DNA of 64,000 nt from Exobasidium rhododendri (lineage: Eukaryota > Basidiomycota > Exobasidiomycetes > Exobasidiales > Exobasidiaceae): positions 4,402,001 through 4,466,000 of the forward strand of contig CP110631.1 in assembly GCA_026210745.1 (NCBI GenBank). The letters run 5' to 3'. The notes beneath the pieces were generated by a model that was not told the DNA's origin, searched no databases, and was given only the letters and a program-made list of their open reading frames with translations. Shown piece after piece: positions 11,821 to 24,156 of this stretch (positions are counted from its first letter, which is position 1; each line of letters begins with the position of its first letter). Both the position numbers and the translations under genes were made by a program.

Positions 11821-12108
11821 TGTGACGATGAAAGAAAAGAGTAGGAAGGGAGAGGACAGGACAGGCGCGTGAGCTTCGAACACGGCAGGTTTTTTCAAAA
11901 GTTTAAAAAAAAAGAAAAGAAAAAAATCATTACGTGGTAATCCCAAAGAAATGCACCGACGACCAGAAGAGACTCGCTCGGCCGTGGAGAAGTAAATGAG
12001 GTACAAACACGTGGTTTGCTAGACAACTCTGACGCTTTAGAGTGATCTTTCGCAATCTTCTCGACGGCCGTACAACGCAGCAGTCATTCCCCGTCACAAC
12101 ACACAAGC
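11821..12108. promoter_or_regulatory. Short bidirectional promoter IMD / RVB1
   Basis: The 288 bp between the two ATGs contain a pyrimidine-rich run (purine-rich on the + strand at 11905-11928), plausible as the leader of the minus-strand gene. No TATA box stands out. Confidence 0.45.
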
Positions 12109-13812
<1,704 letters not shown>

Positions 13813-14001
13813 GCTTTCCTGTACTTGTATATAACCTCTCTCTTGACAAACAACTTGACTTGGGATGCATGTCATTGCAAGGGTGAAGAAAGAGAGGCAG
13901 TGGAGAAGGGGTGAAGAAGAAACGGTGAGGAGACGGAATGGTCTTGGAAAGGAGGCAGAAATGATTACGGGCGGATTGTGAGGAAGGAAGTAATTGTTCA
14001 T

Positions 14002-15737
14002 CTACATTTCGGACAGATCGATACTTCCGTATCCTGCCTGCTCAGCTTGTTGAGCCACGCTAGCCCATAGACCCTCTTTTGGATGACCTTTTGGCATGAT
14101 GAGGCGCTCAATCTGGTGGAAACCGCCGTTCGCAGTAGGAATGTCTTGGAAGAGAACAGGTACTTCGTTCACGCTGACCCGCGTCTGGAGCGGTCCCTTT
14201 CCGCCGGGCAAGATTGTGTATCGGTACACCTTGACATCTACCTGTTCAAATTTGCCCTTGCTTTCAGACCATGAATGGTCCGTCTTGTTGAAGTGTAGCT
14301 TGGGACATGCTGTATCGAAAGTGTACTCAGTCACGTTGGCAGCTCCGTAAGAGACTTCACCAATCTGCGCATGCAAATCGAGTGTACTGACAGAGTACTG
14401 CTTGACCAAGCTGCTCTTGCTTGCCACTTCATGTACCCAGTCGGCAAAGAAGATGGTGTGGGGAAGAGCATGTAGCGCCAAGACGTAAGACAGCACCTTG
14501 GCACCAAATGGTGAGAAGAGGTACAAACGTAATTTCCAAGGCATTTTCGCCCATGCAGCATTGGAAGGGGCAAAGAGTGTCAAGGAGCCTTGACCCTTAC
14601 CGTGTTTGGCATGGTGATGTTCATGGTGGTGCTCGTGTTCGTTCTCGCCACCGAAAAGAAGGCTAAGGCTCTTGTGATGACTCTTGTGCTCCGACCCGTG
14701 TCCGTGGTGGTGCATATAGCTCGAATTGATAGGAAGCTTCAAGTAGCTTTCAGCGTGGACCTTTTGCAATGCACTGGTCAATGTAGAGAATTGCGTTTGA
14801 CCAAAGAAGAGAGCCTGAAGAGTGGAAGGTGGAATAAAGAGCGGGAAGGAGATTGCATGAACGATGGAGCCTGAGACATCAACATCAGGGTAGACCAATC
14901 GAGAATAAAAGTTGAAATAGGCACTTGGTCTAGGCAACAAGGATTTGCCAACTCGAAGGCGGAACTGTTCTCCGTCCCACAAGTTTCCGACGATCTCCTT
15001 CGCTTTGCCGTGTCCGATGTTGAGTAGAGTGGAAACGGAACTGTTTTGTGCTACGTCCCACGCCTTCAACGGCGCTTCAGACTCAATAACGTGATACTTA
15101 AGGATAGAGTCAATCAAATAAGCAATTGCTCGCTTCTTCCTCTCCTTGCGGTCTTTGTCCTCGTCACTGTCGCTCCATAGTGATGCATTTTCCAACTCTT
15201 CAATCTTTCGTTGGATGGGACTCCACTGCGCCACAGCAGCTTCATCGTGGTCTTTGCCATGGTGCCAGTTGATGGGGGCTGTGGAGCAGAGGCAAGAGAT
15301 GATCAGTCGCGATACTGTAAACGGGGCATTCGATTGCTCGCTCACGCACCAAGGAAAGTAAGCTTCTTGCTCTTATCATCGAGCAGGTCCTTCGACTTGG
15401 GACTGGAATACTTGAGGACCTTTTTCAAGTCGGTCAAGTGTTCGTTCTCTTGAATGACTTCCCAGATGGAGTAGTCATTGTAGTCTGGCTTCTCAAACGG
15501 GTTGAAGTCGCCTCCGGAAGCAAGCAGTGAAGCAGCGTACTCGGACGCGACATCCAAAGACTTGGTCGATTGGCTAGCAACACGTTCTGAGGAAGGGATC
15601 CACTGCGAAAGGGAGGTGGAGATCCAAGAGTAGAGTGGAGCGGCGGGTGAGGCAGTCAAGGCGTCGTCGTAGTTGGACGGGGCGGCCGAGGCCACAGACA
15701 CGCTTAACGAAGCCAGGAGCAAAGAAAGAAATTGCAT
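14002..15737 (-). CDS. Secreted fasciclin (FAS1) domain protein with His-rich loop
   Basis: Exons 15737-15350 and 15278-14002 give 554 residues. The N-terminus MQFLSLLLASLSVSVASA is a clear signal peptide. A first FAS1 core follows (IWEVIQENEHLTDL...KKLTFLAPINWHH) and a second one (GSLTLFAPSNAAWAKMP...YVLALHALP, ending LFQDIPTANGGFHQIERLIMP), the standard H1 and H2 blocks of FAS1 domains. Between them, about residues 330-375, lies a loop with some fifteen histidines (HHHGHG, EHEHHHEHHHAKHG) that could bind metal. FAS1 proteins act in cell-surface adhesion and wall organisation, and fungal relatives are secreted or vacuolar. No GPI signal is evident at the C-terminus (ends GSIDLSEM). The only intron falls in the first FAS1 motif, and splicing restores FLAPINW. 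Confidence 0.85.
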
Positions 15738-16298
15738 CTTGGGGACGGTGGGAAGGAGAAAGAGGGAGCTAGGAAGGGAGGGTTAGGGCATCTTACACAC
15801 CACTCTCACTTCCGCACACCCACTCCAGATTATCCAATTGGCTCAGTTATCCGGCCCCGGTCAGGGCACAGGAAACAGCTGAGCCTTTTGAGCAACCTGA
15901 AGCGTCGTCAGTTTGCAGCGAGAAAGCTCGAGCCACCCACCCCGATCTCGATGACAAATGCGCGATGCCGGAATACAATTTCATCACTTTTTTTAACTTT
16001 TAAGCGTCGCCTACGAGTGGGGGCACCGCCGGCCCGTGCGAGCTCTTGGAAACAGTTCGTTCAGTGGTCGCCCAACCTTGGCAGGCTCACGGAAGACGAA
16101 CCCGCTTGCCATTCGACGCTGCATGCCGCGTGAGAAAGCGAGAAAACTCGGAAGCTGATATGGACAATCATATCTGTCGCCTTCGTCTAAAAAGAGAGAC
16201 AGCCTGCTCTCGTTCTCTGCAAGGAGGAAACTTTATCTAAATGGTGGAGGATCGCTCTGTACGTGCTTGCGTGCGCACTGCAGAGGAGAAGAAGTATC
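15738..16298. other. Intergenic: fasciclin promoter and GID7 3' flank
   Basis: About 560 bp between the fasciclin start and the GID7 stop, both minus strand. No coding or RNA gene is supported. Confidence 0.4.
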
Positions 16299-19017
16299 TT
16301 ACATGGCCATGGCATCGTCGTCATCGTCTTCCTCTTCCTCGTCGTCGTCATCGTCGTCTTCGCCATCATCCTCTTGACCTGCTTCCTCTCCGTCCTCTTC
16401 ATCCTCTTCCTGATCTCGACGCTGTCGCTGGTCAGTCGAACGTGCGTTTGGGACGGATGAAGTAAGTCGCCCAGTCGAACGAAGGGAGCCCTCCCCCATC
16501 TCTGGCCCGATAGTGGTAAGCGGAGACGGCGATCCGGGCGCTCGAGGGCTTTGAGACCAAGGAAAGGGCGAAGGTTCTGTCAAGGCAGAGTGTTCTCGAT
16601 CAAGTCCGTTGCCGGTAGTAGAATTGCCACCGTTGCTAGTCAGACTCTTGCTCGTCTCATTCGCAGCCAAAGTGCTGTGCCCTCCCAGTTTTGGTCTCCA
16701 GATTCGAATGGTGCCGTCGTCACTGCAGCTTGCAAACATACTGTGCTGAGTTGGATGCCATGCTACACTATTCACACTGCCGACTCCATGACCTTTCAAC
16801 TTGTCCAAGAGCTTCCCAGTCTTGCGATGATAAACATAGATAATCGAGTCTTCACTACCGCTGATCACAAAAGCTCTTTCTACGCCTCCAAAGCAATTAC
16901 GGATCACATGTTGCTGGACTTTGTGGCCATTCAGGCGCATCACAAGTGACTGACTACTTACGTCCCATATCTGTGATTCATTTGGTCTTTGATTGAATAG
17001 GACTTGCTTGGAGTCATCACTGAACAGTACGCTCGTCAGTTCATCCCAGACGTATATCGATCCGACTTCTTGATTCTTCTCCAGGTCATAGAACTGGATT
17101 CGCTGCTTTTCCTCTCCTTGAACCCGCGAGCCCCCTCCTAGATCTTCTATGCCCTCTTCGACGTGGTGATGACTAGAGTTTCCATTGTGCGCATCTGCTG
17201 ACCTCCTCGATCCGAATCCTTCCAGGGTCCAATCTCCTTCTGTGCGACGAGCAGTGTCCGTTCTTCCCCAGGCACGAGTGGGCACTCCCTGACCCGTCGA
17301 TGCATAGGTAGCATTGGCACTAGTAGCAGCAGAATTGGCAGCAGCAGCAGCAGCAGTATCAGAGGAGGAAGGCCCACCGCCATTGGGAACGGCTCGGATG
17401 CTTATAGCTATCAAATGCCGCCCGTCTGGAGAGACTGCTATGGCCTGAACTCGATATGGATTCACTAGCCAAGTATGTCGCTTCGTACCATCCACGTTCC
17501 AGATGATAATCTTACCATCCATGCCACCAGTGATAAATTGTTCACCATTTGGCAACCAGGCCCCCGAGCCAACTGTGTAGACATGTTCGCGGTACTCCTT
17601 CTTGGTGCCGGACTTGACGTTCCAGACATTTACTTCGCCATCCGAAGTCGTGGTGAGGAGCTTGGAATCGTCGGGTGACCAAGCAGCATGACAAATTGAT
17701 CCTGTGTGAGGTCCAAATCGATGTAGTACCTTGAAATCTTCTTGCACAATCCCAACGCTCCAGATGATGGCTTCTCTGTCCCGACCAACGGAAGCCAACC
17801 TTTTACCGTCATGAGAGAACGCAACGAACCAGATCTCATCCGTATGTGCAGTAAGGATGGCGGCAGTTTGAGTGGGAAAGACTGAGCGATCAGATCGATG
17901 ATCGACGTACAGCGACATTTGGGCATCTAGAGGCAGATTAAAGAATGGATCCATGGTCTTTTGCAACTGTTGAGCCTGTTCCAATAATTGAGGAAGGCGC
18001 CGGCTCGGGATCATGACCAATGGAGAAACAGCCGCTGAAGAGTATAGACGTCAGGTTGAGTGAATCACCTTCGATACAGAGCAGCCCAAAACTCACATTC
18101 GATCTCTTGAAGTAGGTTACGTCTTGAGGCTATTCCCGTTCCCTCCCACTTCGCTCGACTCCGCATCTCTTCAGGAGATGCACACATGACCAAGCTAGGT
18201 ATGATGAATGTAGTGAGCAATCGTCATCAGTCGCATTTCCAGCCCGTGTAATGTTCATTCTCACCTCGATAATTGGTGCAGTCTCTCTGAGCCGTGATTG
18301 AGAGGAGCCAACCGCTTGCGAAGGACAGAAAGGGCCTTGCGGGTCTGCCTAGACTCCAAAAGCTCCAAATATCGCTGTTGGTGAAGCAAGAACTTTATGG
18401 ACTGCGAGGGAGCATCTCTTCATTAGATCATGATTTTCTTTCTCCACCGATGCACACTCACATCTAGCCCTCGGGATTGTGGATCGCGAAGGACGACGTC
18501 AAGATCAACAGCCATTGGATGTGTTGACGCCGTCATTCGTGTGGCTGCATACTTCAGACCATCAACCAGAAGTCTCTCAGCGTTCTTCCAATCACCCGCC
18601 ATGACTGCCTTACGAAAGCCGACGATCGATGTGTGCTCTAGCATGACACCCGATTCTGCCTCTAACGCTTTCGCACTTGACCTGATAAGCAGGGAAAGCT
18701 AGCGTCAGTCAGGCTATCAATGCTCGATCTAACGACAATGCATATAGTACCCACTCAAAGCCAAGCTCCTTTAGACTTTGCAGGGTGATGCGAATGTACT
18801 CTGTCCGATCGAGTCGACTACCTTCGTACAATGGCTTAAATGCTTCATCGATAGTTGGTATGTCCACGATGGCATGTCCGTTGGTGTGTCCGTTTGCACT
18901 ACTAACATTGCTTCCATTACGATGAGAGGCTCCTGTTCCATTACTGTTACCATTGCTACTGCTACCCTCACCCTTGTCTTTTAAGCCTAGCTGGCTGCTG
19001 AAGCTGGAACTATTCAT
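16299..19017 (-). CDS. GID7: GID/CTLH E3 ubiquitin ligase WD40 subunit (Gid7/WDR26)
   Basis: Exons 19017-18755, 18681-18462, 18401-18265, 18194-18097 and 18034-16299 join in phase to 817 residues. After a Ser/Gly/Asn-rich start comes a LisH motif (RTEYIRITLQSLKELGFESSAKAL) and a CTLH region (VGFRKAVMAGDWKNAERLL... IKFLLHQQRYLELLE), then a WD40 propeller starting HTDEIWFVAFSHDGKRLASVG and ending VNSVAWHPTQHSMFASCSDDGTIRIW. LisH-CTLH-WD40 in this order defines Gid7/WDR26, which scaffolds the ligase that degrades gluconeogenic enzymes in yeast. A Ser/Ala-rich insert splits the propeller, and the C-terminal 110 residues are disordered and end in an acidic run. The start is uncertain: 19017 is the first in-frame ATG, but the frame stays open upstream to an AG near 19176, so a further 5' exon is possible. 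Confidence 0.85.
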
Positions 19018-19843
19018 GCTCTGAGCTGAATGTGATTGATAAAGGCCAAGTTTCGATCGCTTAGAGGGGCGATGGTCCCCTTCTTCTTCCTCTTGTCTTC
19101 GCTGCGTCCTGGCGGTTATGGCAGCAGCCACAAGGTGTTTTTGGACGATCGTCTGATTGTGGTTCGAGCTGCTGAGATAAGCGCAGTCTTTTCAAGGATT
19201 GCAAAGGACAGGCGCAGCAGGTAGCGCGGTAGATGGTGGTGGACCAGACACAGAAAACGAAAAGGGCAGGCGGGTCGGCTCAATCGAGGGGTGGTCCGAT
19301 CCGGCTTTCCTATCTTATGACGAGGCTAGCGGATGGTATCCTAACCTAAAGGAAGAGTATAGAGCAGCGCTATTTGGACTTGGTACGACTGGACTGGTAA
19401 GGAAGACCTAAAGCCTCCCTACAGGAACAGGAATAAAAGAGGGAGTGAGTGAGTGAGTGTGAGAAAGTGTGTGTGTGTGTGTGTGTGTGTATATGGTAGG
19501 GGTAGCAGGGGTCAAAGTGCTCATCGTCCAATGGGTTTATTAAAATTTATAGCCTATCACTTTCTCCTTCGATATACTCCACTACCAAGCCCATGTCTGT
19601 AAGACGATACAAAACCAGTGCCCAGTCTCAACAACCTTTTCGATTCACACAATAAAATCTCTTGCTTTGGGTTTAAGACCAAGGAAGTGATTATTTTTTA
19701 AAAATCAGCGACAAGGCGCCGATGCACGGGCCATTGGGATTGCTATGAGGGTTTTGCTATTTGCTATATGATAAAGTACCGGTATGCAGCAGATGCAAAA
19801 GAGTTTCACGCAGGAGGAAAAAGGGCAGGGTGGACTACAGTCT
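19018..19843. other. Intergenic: GID7 5' region and VPS23 3' flank
   Basis: About 825 bp. It holds GID7 upstream sequence, possibly including an unrecognised first exon, and a GT-rich simple repeat. No further gene is supported. Confidence 0.4.
19444..19492 (+). repeat. GAGT/GT simple repeat
   Basis: A short GAGT run is followed by about ten uninterrupted GT dinucleotides ending in TATATGG. Confidence 0.9.
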
Positions 19844-21586
19844 TCACCAACCCATCCCTTGGCTGATCTTTTGAGCCAGCGCTCGCCTCATAAATTGCTC
19901 TCTGGCTAGGAATCTGGTCTGCTTGAGGAATTTCTCCACTTCAATGACTTCCGAGTGTAGCGCTTGTCCTAAGTAGAACAAAGTGTCACCAATCGCCGAG
20001 TCGGCTGCTACCAGATCGATCAGTCTGCGAACAAAGTCCGGATTAGCTTCTCGTCTTTCTTCCAAGTCTTCAATTAGTAAGGCCAAACTCACTGATTACC
20101 AACGATGCTGGTTGCGCAGATCATCCCGTCTATTTCTGGCTCGTTGCGTACTTTGAGCTCTTCAATACGTCGGCTGCCTTTGCTTACGGCTTCGTGCAGG
20201 CCATCACCAGTGGCTCGGCAGACATCACGTACGGCCTCTAATCGTGCCATTTCATCTCGGATCGCAGGTTCGCCACGATCCAGATCATTGATCAGTAGTC
20301 GTAGTTGGTCTTGTACTTCGCCTTGCGTGGAACGAAGATGTTGCAGACGGGTTTGAATTTTGTGATGCAATACGGCATGCATGTGTAGTAGCTCTGGATT
20401 GGGCGGTCGAGGTGGTGCTGGTAGCATGGCGCTTGAAGGGGGAGGCGAAGCGACAAGTGATGAGCGCTGTATAGAAGGAGAAGAAATAGTCCTTTGCGAT
20501 GTGGATTGTAGAGAAGCGCTCCTGTATGTTCTGTCGTAGCTGTGTCTCGACTGCGAATCGAAGTGACCGTCGGGTCCACTTTGCCAAGCACCTTGCCGGC
20601 TGCTTGCTGATTGCGACTTGGCCCAATCATGTTCATTCGCGCTGATCTCTTGGGATATACTTTTGCCTCCGCTCGAAAGCCTTGGCGAAACAGTCCAGCC
20701 GACTAAGGAAGATGAAGATGGCGATGATGTATGCTGTTGGTGTCCTTCTAATACTGAAAAGGAGCTTCCTGCTTTCGGAGGCTTCATAGGCACAATGTTC
20801 TGTGAAGGAAGAGGTCGAAGCGCTTGATTTGAAGGAGGCGGTGGTGGCCCCCTCTCTCTCGGGTCAGCTGGGCCCCTCGAGCTCGACACAGCCGGTGAAG
20901 CAGGTGCGCTGACCATTGCCTGCTTTGGTTTGGCATACACTGGAGGTTCCTGACCGAAGATGTCCTGAAAGGTGTGTAGCAGATCTAGCAGATTGCAAGA
21001 CTGGATGGGGGAAATCATCGTCAGAACGATTGCCACTGTAAGACCACTGCTATTTCTCGCTTCCGAGCTCACCTCCCATTTCTTCTCCCATCTCGCCAAG
21101 TAGTCACCTCCCATTCGACCGCTCACATCGACATTCTTGCTCTTGCGGATTAGCATATCGTTTGTTGGTCGGACGTACGCAATAGGCGCTTCTCGAGGGT
21201 ACAGCCTTGGCACCCAAATTTCCATTGGTATGTTGTAGGAGGCATTGCGAAAGTTGATCGGGATCGTACCGGTGAGGATCAACAACAGCTGGGTGCGACC
21301 GTCATCGTACGCTGCAGTTGGAAGATTCGTGTTCTTAGATGCTGCACTTACGCTACTTTTGACGACGCAGGTAATCAACTCACTATACACTTCCGTTTTC
21401 GGCGATAGTGATGAGACTGCAATGACAGTTCTGTTCACATCTGCGAAGACCCGATCAGAATCATTGTACTGCATACAGGAAGAACAGGAAGACAATTGAG
21501 TGCCGTCCTCACGCAGAAGAGACCAGAGGCATGCTCACCGGCACCACGACCTCTTGCAGCCACCTCTGCACTACGGCGTGATCCAT
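19844..21586 (-). CDS. VPS23: ESCRT-I subunit Vps23/TSG101
   Basis: Five exons (21586-21539, 21468-21384, 21311-21073, 21000-20093, 20024-19844) give 486 residues. The small first exon encodes MDHAVVQRWLQEVVVP and joins to YNDSDRVFADV; further splicing restores VYTYDDGRTQLLLILTGTIP, the core of the ubiquitin E2 variant (UEV) domain, which continues through YNIPMEIWVPRLYPREAPIAYVRPT. There is no E2 active-site cysteine in the usual place. A Pro/Ser-rich linker of about 170 residues leads to a coiled coil (LLHMHAVLHHKIQTRLQHLRS...) and the C-terminal steadiness box (SAIGDTLFYLGQALHSEVIEVEKFLKQTRFLAREQF). The protein recognises ubiquitinated cargo and recruits ESCRT-I to endosomes. A copia element begins about 125 bp upstream of the ATG, inside its promoter. 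Confidence 0.95.
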
Positions 21587-21710
21587 CTCTCGCTGTCCTT
21601 TTTATTGCTATGTGAGACTAGCTGTATTCATGGCCGAAGGATGAGAGTGAATATTCGCACCTCACTTGGGAGCGGTACTACAATCAATGTTGGAGAATGC
21701 TCGAGCGGCG

Positions 21711-21715
21711 TCAAT
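21711..21715 (+). other. 5-bp target-site duplication, left copy (TCAAT)
   Basis: TCAAT lies directly before the 5' LTR and is repeated at 31214-31218 directly after the 3' LTR. A 5-bp duplication is normal for copia integrases and shows that the element inserted as a unit. Confidence 0.95.
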
Positions 21716-21994
21716 TGTGGTAATCGGCCCTGAGTCGGTCTATCGGCCGATACACTAAGTAAGCATCCCTACGCCCGCACAGCATTACTACGCCATGGCA
21801 CAGCCATAAGACAGACGAAAGGTATATAGTCAGAATGCCGTCAGGTCAATGTAACGTAGATCCATCTATCCCTATGTCAAATATGATATCAATCCGTGTC
21901 ATGGCCATCGATATACATGCTACTCCCGCAGCCACTGTACCAGAGACAATGGAACGTCGCGTGGTCTGAAGGGACACGCGGGTCAGATCTCACA
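21716..21994 (+). repeat. 5' long terminal repeat (279 bp)
   Basis: Begins TGTGG and ends CTCACA (TG...CA ends). Identical to 30935-31213 except for one A/G difference about two-thirds along (GTCAAAT here, GTCGAAT there). It holds a 12-bp palindrome TATCGGCCGATA at 21741 and a TATATA at 21823 that could serve as promoter core for the element. Confidence 0.97.
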
Positions 21995-22602
21995 TAGGTT
22001 ATGAGCCCAAATAGGATGCTACGCGGAAGCAGATGGCATAATCGAAGCCTACGAGGACGAGACCGTACTGCACCGAGATGCGAAACCGGAGAACTAAGAA
22101 AATGAAGAAATTGCAATCGAAGAAATCACAACCGAAGAAATCCAAACGAAGAAACACCATACCGTAGAAGCTCATACCGAAGAAAATCGAAACCGAAGAA
22201 AACCCCCAAGCTCTTAGCAAACGATGCCCGAACGAAGAACCCCCAAATATCGTAGACCCCCCCCAACACCGACCAAACTCTATGCAAGACCCTGTAGAGG
22301 AGCATACCCCGCCCTACACCGAAGAAAGGCCATACCAAAGAAACCTAACATACGAGTCGTATTGAACCATGCACCGTGAATCATCGAAGCCTACGAAACC
22401 GTAGGAAACAAGCAACGATAACATCGAACGAGTCTTATCGGCGTAAAAAGACAGCCTACCACCGTAGCCTACGATCGGAGCGTCTGAACACCGCACTCAG
22501 AACAACGTCACGCGGAAATCACACAAGGCACGGAAGGAAAAGAAAAGATATGAAATTGAAAGAAAAAAATTTTTTTTACAAGTACAAGAAGTCGTAGCGG
22601 CG
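21995..22602. other. Element leader: A-rich stretch with spaced CGAAGAAA motif
   Basis: Between the 5' LTR and the stop of the antisense gene. After the primer-binding site, the motif CGAAGAAA or a close variant recurs about every 15 bp from about 22095 to 22208. An A/T homopolymer junction lies at 22560-22577. No coding frame is supported. It must contain the 3' end of the antisense transcript and could contain packaging signals of the element. Confidence 0.5.
21997..22008 (+). other. Primer-binding site complementary to the anticodon arm of initiator tRNA-Met
   Basis: GGTTATGAGCCC starts two bases after the 5' LTR. It is the reverse complement of GGGCUCAUAACC, the anticodon arm of eukaryotic initiator tRNA-Met (anticodon CAU). 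Priming from an internal fragment (half tRNA) of the same tRNA is established for Drosophila copia. Priming itself is inferred from position and match. Confidence 0.82.
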
Positions 22603-24156
22603 CTACTTCTTCTTCTTCTTCTGCTTCGGACCGAGGTCTAAGACCTCCAGTTTGTAGCCTTGGTCCTCGAGGTCTCCCTCGACCATATCCGCCGCACGAT
22701 TCAACCTGGCAAGGTCCCTCCCATACATGGCTGCCATCACCCGGACCTCCCGCCTCCAGCTAACCATGGAATCAAAGTCCTTTGGCCTCCTCTCCAACAA
22801 TCTCGCAGCCTCCGAAAGCCCTACCGTCTGATCCTTGAAAGCCTCGACACGATCCGCCAACTCCTTGCTGATCATTCGCTTCCAGTAGGGGTTCGCTGCA
22901 CGCAGGTCGACGTTGACCCTAGTCGGAACCCAGTCCAGATACTTGCCGCCTTTCCGTTTCTTGCCCTTGTTCTCGAAGGTATAGACAGCCCGACGAATGT
23001 CGGCCTCCAACTTGCCGCGGACCCCGTTCCCATCCTTGACTGCACAGTGACCAAGAATGTTAGCAGCCATACTCGTAGCCTACGGAATCACCACGACTCA
23101 CAAATTTGATCGGCATTGCACCGTGCACGACCACTCTTGTTCTTGTCGCAGGGAACACATGGCCGCGCCGGGTTGTTCTTGAACACCATGCAGACCTTAC
23201 CCTTGTCGACACAGGTATAACAAGCGTACTTTGCCGGAACATACTCAGGCTGCGTAAAACACAAAAGATGAGACGTCAAAAGGCTCGCCGCCCACGATAC
23301 CACATCAAAGTCAACTCACCAGTTTCGATTGATCAAAGTCGCCAGCTACGAAACCACCACGGAAGCCAGTCGCCGCAGTTGTATAGCTAGTGACACTACC
23401 AGAGGCTTTTCCCTTTCCCTTCGCCTCAGAACGACTGTCATCATCGGCATCGTCATCTTCGTCGTCATCGTTGTCGTCATCGTCGTCATCGTTGTCATCG
23501 TCGTCGTCATCGTCGTCGTTGCCGTGGTAGTTATCGCTGTCACTATTGCCATCACTCTCGTCGCCGTCATCGTCGCTACCGTCGCTATCCTCGTCCACGT
23601 CAATGACTTGCATCTTACCTTTCCTCCTAAGCTGATCGAGCGGAATCTGCGATGACCCCTGCGCACTAGCCTCATCACCCCCAGCTTCCGATCCCGCAGC
23701 CTCCGACTCAACCCGACTCTCCTTCGGTACCTCCTGTGACATCGCTAGAAGAAATGAACGGGTCGTACGAAATTGTTAGCGACAAGCATACAGACATAGC
23801 CGACAAGACAAATGTACTCACCCTTTTCGACCTCCTCCGACTCACCCAACTCCTCGTCCACCTCGCCGGAACCCCGTGTAGATTCGTTGGCTACGAACAG
23901 AAAGATAAATCAACGTCAGCAACGTCAAACACGATAAGACCAAACCCCACTCGCACTCACCTCCACCATCACCACTGCTCGTAGCTTTCGATGGCCCAGC
24001 CTCACTTGCAACAGGCCCACCACCACCACCACCGCTCTTCGAAGCGGCCCTGCTAACCCTCCTGGCAGCGGCAGCCTCCCGCGACGCCGCCTTCTTTCGC
24101 GCCTTCTCTTGCTTGGCTTCTAAAGCCTTCGCGAGACCCAAAGCTGAACCAGGCAT
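22603..24156 (-). CDS. Antisense accessory gene inside the copia element: acidic protein with Zn2Cys6-type cluster
   Basis: Exons 24156-23961, 23890-23822, 23744-23320, 23249-23102 and 23039-22603 join in phase to 424 residues. All four introns have GT..AG ends; the last contains GCTAAC, a good branch site. The order is a basic Ala/Lys/Arg-rich start, a Ser/Gly linker, a long Asp-rich acidic stretch (about residues 150-195), then Cys240-X2-Cys243-X6-Cys250-X10-Cys261-X2-Cys264-X9-Cys274, exactly the Zn2Cys6 spacing of fungal transcription factors, followed by a basic helical region and a C-terminal KQKKKKKK. This suggests a nuclear DNA- or RNA-binding protein; I recognise no specific family. 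Opposite orientation to gag-pol and intact introns argue that it is carried as DNA sequence and transcribed from its own promoter. It could also be a captured host gene. Confidence 0.78.

Noticed and set aside
22660..23109. Plus-strand open frame overlapping the antisense element gene
   Set aside because: It starts on a non-ATG codon and mirrors the well-supported antisense exons 4 and 5; treated as a shadow.
23329..23655. Plus-strand frame encoding a long Val/Ile run that looks like a membrane helix
   Set aside because: It is the complement of the Asp-rich GAT/GAC repeat of the antisense gene; the hydrophobic run is a repeat artefact.
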